A stretch of 64,000 nucleotides of DNA from Mycogone perniciosa. Its lineage: Eukaryota; Ascomycota; Sordariomycetes; Hypocreales; Hypocreaceae. The notes below the pieces were generated by a model. The model was not told the origin of the DNA. It made no database searches and saw nothing but the letters and a program-made list of their open reading frames with translations. Below are positions 56,901 to 64,000 of this stretch, in pieces. The stretch covers positions 62,001-126,000 of the forward strand of contig JAOALB010000111.1 in the NCBI GenBank assembly GCA_025331125.1. The letters run 5' to 3'. Position 1 is the stretch's first letter. Each line of letters opens with the position of its first letter. The translations under genes and the position numbers were made by a program.

Positions 56901-57710
56901 GACCCAAACTTTTTTAGCCGAGAACGGCCGCTCACTGCCCATCGCATGGACAACATACCTGATGGCAGATCACCTTTAACTCTCCACTCTGTTACGGTGG
57001 GCCCTGAGCAGACCGAGGAAGTTGTGGCCAGCCCGGCGGATATTCCATGTCCGTCTTCGCCTGTCCCCGTTGAGGAAGAGTGGTCTCGCGAACATCCTGA
57101 GGCGCCTTCAAGAGGGGACACCACGACTACGACCAAGACTGCCAGTACGGATTCTATCGATCGGCTGAGCACACCACTCACCAGTCCTAGTGAAATGGCA
57201 AGTCCTGTGGCCCCTTGTCCACCGAATAGGGGCGCGTCGCAGCAAATGCTGGCTTTCCAATCTGATCCTTCATTGCCTGCACTGCTGAGTGGCGCCAGCT
57301 CTATCTCTGCCGACCTAGAAGGGGAATTACTCACCAAGCCCGGCGTTGTAAGCGCCCAACCATCTCTGTTTCAAACGACGGACTCGCTCACCCCACCTGC
57401 TTTATCCAAGGAACCTACTGGTGGCTTTCCCATGGATCAAATGTTTGGAAATGCTCCAGCCATGGCAAGTGGCCCGATTGACGTCCACATCGCTGCAGGC
57501 CACCCTTCTGCCTCGCATTCATGGGAGTCAGATCACAGAGGGGATGATGCTGACGAGGACGACGGAAGCGATGACGGATTTTTTATGATGGCGAAATCAA
57601 AGAAGCGACCTCCCGTTGTATCAAAGGGTCGACCTTTTGAGGCTAGGCGACGCGACACCAACATTAGCACCGCCAGTGACGAGACAGCCAAAGGTCGTCC
57701 TCTACAGTGA
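53920..57710 (+). CDS. SNF1-activating/CaMKK-type Ser/Thr protein kinase
   Basis: Likely upstream kinase of Snf1/AMPK, related to yeast Sak1/Tos3/Elm1. Exons 53920-54197 and 54362-57710 give 1208 residues. The Gln/Ser/Pro-rich N terminus is followed by the kinase domain: IGRGMHGKV (119-127), VAIK lysine 142, HRDIKPANLLW with Asp432, DFG 450-452, activation segment KTVGTPAFFAPELC, and WSLGVTLYCL. The domain ends near PWVLQGISNPITWLEE. An insertion of about 190 residues, rich in Glu/Arg then Ser/Pro, separates the hinge (HMELGEIVW) from helix E. The long tail (about 600 residues) is Ser/Pro/Thr-rich and presumably disordered, ending in a conserved-looking DDGFFMMAKSKKRPP patch. The start at 53920 is the first ATG in the exon frame after the leader. 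The 164-nt intron is between the N-terminal region and the catalytic domain. Confidence 0.95.
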
Positions 57711-58564
57711 ATGCCGCTCTTGGAATCATAACTCCATTTTCTGATTACACTTCAACACAGCTATTGCCTCTAGGATCTACTTGTATTTTCGACGTACTAC
57801 GACAGAGCTGGCGCTGTCGCTTGGGCACCCACCATGGGAAGCCCTGGCTTGTAGACCAAGCCTCTACCAATCCACAGCATTTCTGGGCCAAACTGGATTA
57901 GACAGGAACACCAATTCTGTTGCTCTATACTTTTGCGTTTTGACAGCGTCGTAATATGTGGATATCACCTCTCCATATGTGTACCGGTTGGAGGTCCCCG
58001 GGGGACCGATGATATGATAATGGGTTAGGGACACGATGATGAGAAGATGTGGGATGAGAAATTTTTGTTAAGCGGGAAGACCTGAAACAGTGAACCGAAG
58101 ATTGAGCCGTGGCATGGGAAATGGGCTGGCACGGGCCGCATGTTTGGTTGGCGCAGTGTTGGGCCATATCACTTGCTGAAGAGGTCTGATCAGATGGTTG
58201 GCGGTTAGCTGGAGATGCATACCAGCTGTTTGGGGGTTTCTTTGCTCTTGTCTTGTTCGAAAATCTGCACCTCTGTAGATTGTTTTCTTTTTTTCTTAAT
58301 TTTGCATGACACGGGACAGTACAGCATGGGAATGATGAATGGGATGGAATGCATGAATGAACTGGATGAAGGGGCATATCTGGGAGTGGCTGGGGACCAG
58401 AGAGAGGGTCTTTGCATCTGAATGGGTGGTGGAATATATAAGTATATAGTATTGTTTGGGTGAAAGGGTGTTACGATAAGATATCTTGTGGGAAGCTCCC
58501 TTGACAAATGTACAATTTTCTTGGGGATTTTCTCTGCTCACGATTGTGAATTGGCATCGTAGTA
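57711..58564. terminator. Shared 3' region of the kinase and DUF7730-like genes
   Basis: About 850 nt between convergent genes. Only short, unconvincing frames. It should hold both 3' UTRs. Confidence 0.5.
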
Positions 58565-59619
58565 TTAGAAAGGAAAACACTCGTCTCTCCAAGTCATCTG
58601 CCCAACTTCCCAGATTGAGACGCTGAAATACAATACACACGGCTCAGTTAGAATAGTCGTCATAATCGTCAATGATGTTCTTACCGCTGCCCGTCATCAC
58701 AGTCAGAATCCCAATATCCTGCCTCCATAGAGAACTCCCCTCTTCTGAATATGAAGTCGGCTGTTCGCAAGCGCCGAAAGTGACAGCGTTGTGGCATCAC
58801 TTTCTCCAAAATCTGCACTGTATCTTCCTTCTTGTTCGCATCCACTACAATCTCAGCCGCCTTGGGCAGAGCATGGACTATGTACTTGAAGATTGGCGTT
58901 AACCACGCCATCCATTCCGTGAAGACATCCTCCAGCTCAACTCGGGGTCGTGTGTTCCGAGATCGAAGCTCCGGCTGCTCTGCGATGATCCCTAGTATCG
59001 AGAGACCTCTGAGCATACCGTTCCAAATTTTCGGGTCTATGCGGAAATCAGGCTGGTAGAGAACTCCCATGGGCAGTTGCAGGACTAGGATTATCTTGCG
59101 CATTTTCTTCCTTGTCTCGGGACTGAACAACCTTGTGAGATTCGATTGACCGTCCCCGTGAACGCTGATTGCGAATGTATTTCCTCCGTACAGCATTGCC
59201 TCCACCTCTTCGGTGATTTGGTGACAAACGAGAAGGATTCCGATTAGGACATTTGAACACGACGGAGATATTCTTGGACGATGTCGCTTGGACGCTAGAC
59301 AATAGTCGTCCAGCCCAGAGGGCTTATATTCATCATCTGGGTCGCTATCCACACCATCTGGCGAAGCCCTAGCACTCCTCCAACGATGCCGACGGCGATC
59401 TTTTTCCTTGTAAGAGTTATTTGGCTTGTATCTATCCCAAGGCCTGTCTGAGCGCCAGAGCGGCCGGACCCATCCCTCGGGACGGTTTTGGGAGTGCAGG
59501 TTGTCTGAACAATCGAAGCAAAGGTTCTGTGGGATGTTGAGGAGTCGGTAGATGTACTGGCGGATTTCCAGCGGCATGGCTAGGAAGGCACTGGAGCTTG
59601 AGGGGGAAAAAGTAGGCAT
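58565..59619 (-). CDS. DUF7730/F-box-like hypothetical protein
   Basis: Two exons (59619-58685 and 58622-58565) give 330 residues; the intron has strong signals (GTAAGA donor, TTCTAAC branch site, TTTCAG acceptor) and adds a tail VSIWEVGQMTW that fits the family better than the immediate stop. The N-terminal FLAMPLEIRQYIYRLLNIP segment is the short F-box-like start common in this large group of fungal proteins. It is followed by a charged low-complexity stretch with an RRHRWR run, then CNVLIGILLVCHQITEEVEAMLYGGNTFAISV. The last marks the group (CRQIYEEA-like, YGxNTF). No function is known; substrate recruitment by an F-box is possible but unproven. Confidence 0.8.
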
Positions 59620-59962
59620 TATTGGCGTCAGAAATGCTGGGTAGTCTGGTTATCAGATCATCGATCCTGGTTGCCCCTCGCAGGTTTAGGATCTGTTTAT
59701 TATAGTGTATGGAATCCTCATGAACGTGAGGTTTATATATGTGTACAGTCCTATGTAAGCCACACTCGTCAAAGTGATGTATCAAGACAACTACTTGGTG
59801 AAACAACGCCAACATGATTTTGGCCTCTACAGTAATAAAGGATGAAGCATCTCAGATCTGAGATGTAACGTACGAAGTACCCATAAGGTACCAAAACTAA
59901 TGGGGCGGGGTAGCAAAGCTAGGGCTATAGTCTAAGATAACAAGTTCCCGAGCATAGGATAA
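59620..59962. other. Spacer upstream of the DUF7730-like gene
   Basis: No gene. Presumed promoter of the minus-strand gene; a TACGTACGAAGTACC motif lies near 59868-59882. Confidence 0.5.
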
Positions 59963-60048
59963 GGACTGGTAGCTCAGTGGTAGAGTGAGAGATTGCAGCT
60001 TATGCGGCAAACATCTCCAGGTCACGATTTCGATTATCGTTCGGTCCT
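59963..60048 (+). tRNA. tRNA-Cys(GCA)-like sequence with 14-nt intron, degenerate
   Basis: An 86-nt cloverleaf can be folded. The acceptor GGACTGG pairs with TCGGTCC (two G-U pairs), the D arm is GCTC/GAGT, the anticodon loop reads TTGCAG with anticodon GCA (59995-59997), and an intron lies at the canonical 37/38 position (59999-60012). The variable loop is AGGTC and the T stem ACGAT/ATCGT. Box A (TAGCTCAGTGG) is perfect. Box B is poor: the loop is TTCGATT but the nearly invariant G53-C61 pair is T-A. Pair 27-43 is A-C. The mature length would be 72 nt, right for tRNA-Cys. It is either a mutated pseudogene or a weak gene. Confidence 0.6.
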
Positions 60049-60352
60049 GTCTTTGTTTCTTTTTTTGTCCTCCTTGATCACTCGGTGTCCTATGTAACAA
60101 GGCTTCAGATAGTCTTCTTGTTACTTTATTTATTCTCTTCACTCATGTATCATTCATATACCATCATGGCTTCAACATTCACGGTGGTCAATTCGGGCAA
60201 ACAATTCTCGTGGTAATAAATTCTTTTCGGAAAAACACCTCTATTAATTACTCAATGGAATATTATTATTAAAGAGTGGAACGAATGCTAGTTCCCGCTT
60301 TGTTGCTTCTGTCTAGCATCTAGCATGCGATTATCGGTCTCTCGCTCGTTTA

Positions 60353-63182
60353 CTAAAAGTCAAAGGGAGTCTCATTGCCGCAACCAAAGCCGAGCTGGTC
60401 ATCGTGCACGCCTTCCTGTCCAGCCACGATAGTCGCACCATCAGGATCGCGAATCCAGAAGCCGAAGCCACCGCAGTCCTGGGCCTGGGCAAACAGCAGT
60501 CTGAAGGGGACATATTCACCAGCAGTGGCCTGGTATTGGTAAGTACCCTTCTCGGGAGGACCAGCGACGTCGTAGATGTTGTTGGAGTTGGCGTTTGTGA
60601 AGCCAGATATGGCATTGTCGCCGAGCCAGAGGTACACTGTGTCGTCGACGCTTGGAACGGTGAAGTTGTACAGGCCTGACTTGGCAGGGTGGAAGTAGGC
60701 AATGTGCTGGACGACGAGGTAGCTTGCGACGCCGTCGGTGGTGGTGCCGTAGGCCGTGCGGGTTTCGTTATTGCATTGGGAGTCGAGGGAGATGGTGAGG
60801 GTGGTGCCGGTGTTAGTAGGCTTCTGGCCTTGCAGGACGGTTGCGACGTCGAAGTACTGTGTTGCCCAGTTCTTCTGGCCGCTCTCGTCGAGTCCGTGGA
60901 AGGGGATTTTGCCGGGCTCGCTGGCTTCGTCGGTGGGTGCTTTGGAGAGACCGTAGTATGCCCATTTGACGCCAGGGGTGCAAGCTGCTGGGGGACCGGA
61001 AGTAGTAGTGCCAGGAGCGGCAGTGGTGGTGGTATCAGGAGGAGCTGCGGTGGTGGTATCAGGAGGGGCTGCAGTGGTTGTGTCAGGAGGGGCGGCAGAG
61101 CTGGTGTCCGGAGGAGCTGCAGTAGTAGTGTCGGGGGGAGCAGCAGAGCTGGTGTCAGGAGGAGCTGCAGTAGTAGTGTCAGGGGGTGCTGCAGTAGTGG
61201 TGTCAGGAGGAGCAGCCGTGGTGGAATCAGGGGGGGCCGCAGAACTGCTATCAGGAGGTGCGGCGGAGCTGCTGTCAGGGGGAGCTGCAGATGTAGTGGC
61301 AGGAGGAGCGGCAGTAGTGTCAGCAGGTGAGCTCGAAGCCTGGCCAGGAACCTCAACGATAATAGTGCCGGGGTTGGTTCCACTAGGGGGGACTGTGACT
61401 GTGCTGGTGACCGCTCCAGTCCATGTAATTGTGGTAGTCACGTAATCAGGGGGACCTCCTCCCGGCGTCTCAATAATAACAGTTCCCGGATTGGTACCAC
61501 TGGGAGGAATCGTAACGGTAGTTACGGTTGTACCAGTCCAAGCAGCCGTCGTGGTGACATAGGCAGGAGTGCTGCCGGCAGGCGTCTCAATGATAACGGT
61601 GCCAGAAACGGTGCCACTAGGAGGGATGGTAACAGTATTGGTAGTTGAGCCAGTCCAAGCGGCTGTTGTGGTCACATAACCGGGACTGCCAGCAGGTGTC
61701 TCAATGATGATGGTGCCAGGAACAGTGCCACTAGGAGGGATTGTCGCCGTGGTCACGGTTGAACCAGTCCATGCAACTGTTGTTGTCACATAACCAGGAC
61801 TACCCGCAGGTGTCTCAATGATAATAGTGCCGGGGACAGTGCCGCTGGGAGGAACGGTAGCCGTTTGAGTAGTCGATCCAGTCCATGCGACAGTCGTAGT
61901 GACATAGCCAGGACCACCAGCAGGAGTCTCAATGATCACAGTGCCGGGGACAGTGCCGCTGGGAGTGACGGTAACCGTTTGAGTAGTCGATCCAGTCCAT
62001 GCCACAGTTGTCGTTACGTAGTCAGGCGTGCTGCCTCCAGGTGTCTCAATGATGACGGTTCCAGGAGCCGTACCGCTAGGAGGAACAGTAACCGTACGAG
62101 TGGCTGTCCCAGTCCATGCCTCAGTCGTGGTGACATAGCCGGCCGGCGTCTCAACGATGATAGTGCCGGGAGCTGTACCACTTGGAGGAATGGTAATTGT
62201 ATGGGTGGTCGTACCAGCCCATGGAACCGTCCTAGTGACATAAGTGCTGGGCGTCTCAATGATGACGGTACCAGGAGCGGTGCCACTGGGAGGAATAGTA
62301 ACTGTCCGGGTGGTTGACCCAGTCCATGGGCTAGTTGTAGTGACGTAGTCAGGTGTGCTACCTCCGGGTGTCTTGATAATAACGGTGCCTGGATGGGTTC
62401 CACTAGGAGGAACAGTAAATGTAGCAGTGGCTGTTCCAGTCCACGCGGTTGTGCGAGTCACATAGCCGGGGTCGGTTGGTGTCACAACAAGAACAGTACC
62501 AGGATTGTTGCCATTAGGAGGGATTATAGTCGTATAGGCTGTTGGTCCAGGACCCGGGCTTGTTGCGGTCACGTAGTTGGGATCGTGGGCTGTTGGTGTA
62601 ACAACGAAAACAGTACCAGGGTGGGTGCCCTTAGGAGGAATCGTCGTTGTATACACGATCGGTCCGGAGCCTGGGATCGTCGCAGTTATGTAGCCGGGAT
62701 CAGTGTCCGTGGGTGTCACACAAAGAACGGTACCAGGGGCATCGCCCTTGGGGGGGATGGTAGTTGTATACGGGCCGAGTCCACATCCTGGGATTGTCTG
62801 GGTTATGTAACAGGGAGGGCTGCCCGAGGGCGTCGAGATAATCACAGTTCCAGGATTGGTGCCAGTAGGATGAACCGTATCCGTACACGTGGTCGTGCCG
62901 GTCCACGGAACAGCCGTAGTCACGTACGGCGGCTTAGTGGCGGTAGTACACTCAACCGCAGTCCTGTGTTGACGGTCAGCACATGGTTCGAGTTAGGAGG
63001 ACAGCATGCATGATTACTTACCTGGTGATTATCGACTGAGTTGTACCACCACAACAGACCAATTCAACGGGCTGGTGCTCGATGACGACTGCGCAATGTT
63101 CATAATGAGCGGCACAGGCTTCAGTGAGTCCTGTAAGGCTGCTCAGCGCCGTGGCATAAGCCAAAAGACGCAAGTTATTCAT
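60353..63182 (-). CDS. Secreted repetitive adhesin with C-terminal GLEYA domain
   Basis: Cell-surface or secreted glycoprotein of 923 residues. Exon 1 (63182-63022) codes a signal peptide (MNNLRLLAYATALSSLTGL) and a short Cys-rich part; exon 2 is 62963-60353. Fourteen repeats of 35-43 residues follow, with the consensus YVTTTVAWTGSTT, then VTVPPSGT, then PGTVIIETPAG; then about 14 units of AAPPDTTT type, Ser/Thr/Pro-rich and likely O-glycosylated. The C terminus is a GLEYA lectin-like domain (WAYYGLSKAP, LSDxx-like QHIAYFHPAKSGLYNFTVPSVDDTVYLWLGDNA, FRLLFAQAQDCGGFGFWIRDPDG). A GPI signal is not seen at the end. An upstream ATG at 63251 would place residues before the signal peptide and is less likely. 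GLEYA proteins bind sugars and mediate adhesion; the ligand here is unknown. Confidence 0.9.
60990..61330 (-). repeat. 24-bp coding minisatellite (AAPPDTTT units)
   Basis: About fourteen 8-residue units alternating TTT, SSS and TSS endings, between the long repeats and the GLEYA domain. Confidence 0.9.
61331..62930 (-). repeat. Fourteen tandem ~105-130-bp coding repeats
   Basis: These units encode the YVTTT...PPSGT...PGTVIIETP module of the GLEYA protein. Copies 8-14 (lower coordinates) are most alike. Copies 2-4 are divergent (PGxGPxxYTTTIPPKG) and look older. Confidence 0.9.
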
Positions 63183-64000
63183 ACTGTCAGACGTCTCAGA
63201 GCACCGTTGGTGGTTGAATAAGCGAATGTGGGATAGTAGAGCGAATGGCAAGTAGGATGAGAAGTTGTAGCCTGCTGCGGCGAGGAGGCCCTCTTATAGC
63301 ATCGCGACGATGATACCACTCAGCCTGCGTCATAACAGCAACCTAGTGTAACGTCTGCAAACGATCTCGACGATCTACCACTAAAGCCTAAATCATAACA
63401 AGAACCTCCGAGAAAGGTTAAACTCTTCAAAATGCCACATCTCACTAAGACTCAACCGGATTTTTGAGAAGCATATTGGAACTCCGAGTATGAGACATCC
63501 ATGCGAAAAAGACGGCTGGAGATTCGATGGCGCTATGGAAGCAAACTTTGAGAAATGTCGATAATATCTGCCCCTCCTACCTATGTTTGCTTTCATTTTT
63601 TAACATGATATTCTTTCCCTTCAGCGCATTTGTCTTAGATGAAAGACGATAGGGGGGACATGACATAAGCGTAATACCTTCCTGCAACTAGATGATTACA
63701 CACTTGATCAAGGCCAGTGGGCATGATAGGATACTATACTACATACATCACTTTTACCACAATATTTATTTTAGCAAAATAAACGTGTAATAGTCAAGAA
63801 TGAAGAGAAACTGGTGTTTCCTCGGGAGTTATTTGCCGCGCCCCGACCAGAGCATCCCTGCTTAGACCATGCTTGCCGTTTGCAGCTGGTCTAAGTCACA
63901 ACAACTCCCAAAGAGGCAAATCTGCTCGGAGATTTCCATAAGATCTGCTAATATGGTAACCTAACCTGGAATCTTCGGCTGCAAGGCTAAATATTAAAAT
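63183..64000. other. Right flank; promoter of the GLEYA gene
   Basis: No gene seen. The first few hundred bases beyond 63183 should be the promoter of the minus-strand adhesin gene. The rest is AT-rich with no recognisable feature. Confidence 0.5.

Noticed and set aside
60689..61445. Long Gly/Ala/Val-rich open frames antisense to the GLEYA gene
   Set aside because: They are complements of the simple coding repeats (AAPPDTTT and similar) and have no independent support.
61331..62930. Regular repeats resembling a CRISPR array
   Set aside because: They are in-frame protein repeats of a secreted eukaryotic protein; CRISPR arrays do not occur in fungal nuclei.

Overview
The window is nuclear DNA of a filamentous ascomycete (Pezizomycotina). 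The evidence is spliced genes with short GT-AG introns (about 45-170 nt), a HET-domain gene, a NACHT/ankyrin STAND gene, Zn2Cys6 regulators, and fungal versions of saccharopine reductase and chorismate synthase. Variants of TACTCCGTA/TACGGAGTA are scattered through the spacers. I associate these with Eurotiales (Aspergillus/Penicillium relatives), but that placement is inference.

Layout. 0-25 kb is a conserved, mostly housekeeping block: a Zn2Cys6 regulator whose zinc finger is assembled from two micro-exons (2.2-4.3 kb), saccharopine reductase of lysine synthesis (7.9-10.0 kb, minus), an ATP-grasp ligase (11.5-13.0 kb), an HSPA12-type Hsp70-like ATPase (14.3-16.4 kb, minus), a second Zn2Cys6 regulator with an apparent frameshift (17.7-20.8 kb), chorismate synthase (21.3-22.7 kb, minus) and, divergent from it, a mitochondrial lipoate-protein ligase (23.3-24.5 kb).

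25-43 kb is an accessory, AT-richer region: a decayed PNP-NACHT-ankyrin STAND gene, an intact HET gene, an MFS exporter, a four-helix membrane protein, a GT90/CAP10-like glycosyltransferase with an in-frame stop, and then the most interesting feature. A 76-residue secreted precursor (39169-39450, minus) carries two near-identical Tyr-rich repeats, each preceded by a Kex2 site. Next to it are two divergently transcribed UstYa-family (DUF3328) oxidase genes at 40.2-41.3 and 42.1-43.2 kb. Together with the MFS gene this has the composition of a ustiloxin/asperipin-type (dikaritin) fungal RiPP cluster with a core I do not recognise. One UstYa gene and the GT90 gene are broken by single stop codons. 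The second UstYa gene stays open only if two weak splice donors are used. The cluster may therefore be decaying, or the sequence may contain errors.

43.2-53.9 kb is a roughly 10.7-kb stretch without a recognisable gene. 54-63 kb returns to ordinary genes: a large SNF1-activating/CaMKK-type kinase, a DUF7730-like protein, a degenerate intron-containing tRNA-Cys(GCA)-like sequence, and a secreted repetitive GLEYA-domain adhesin.
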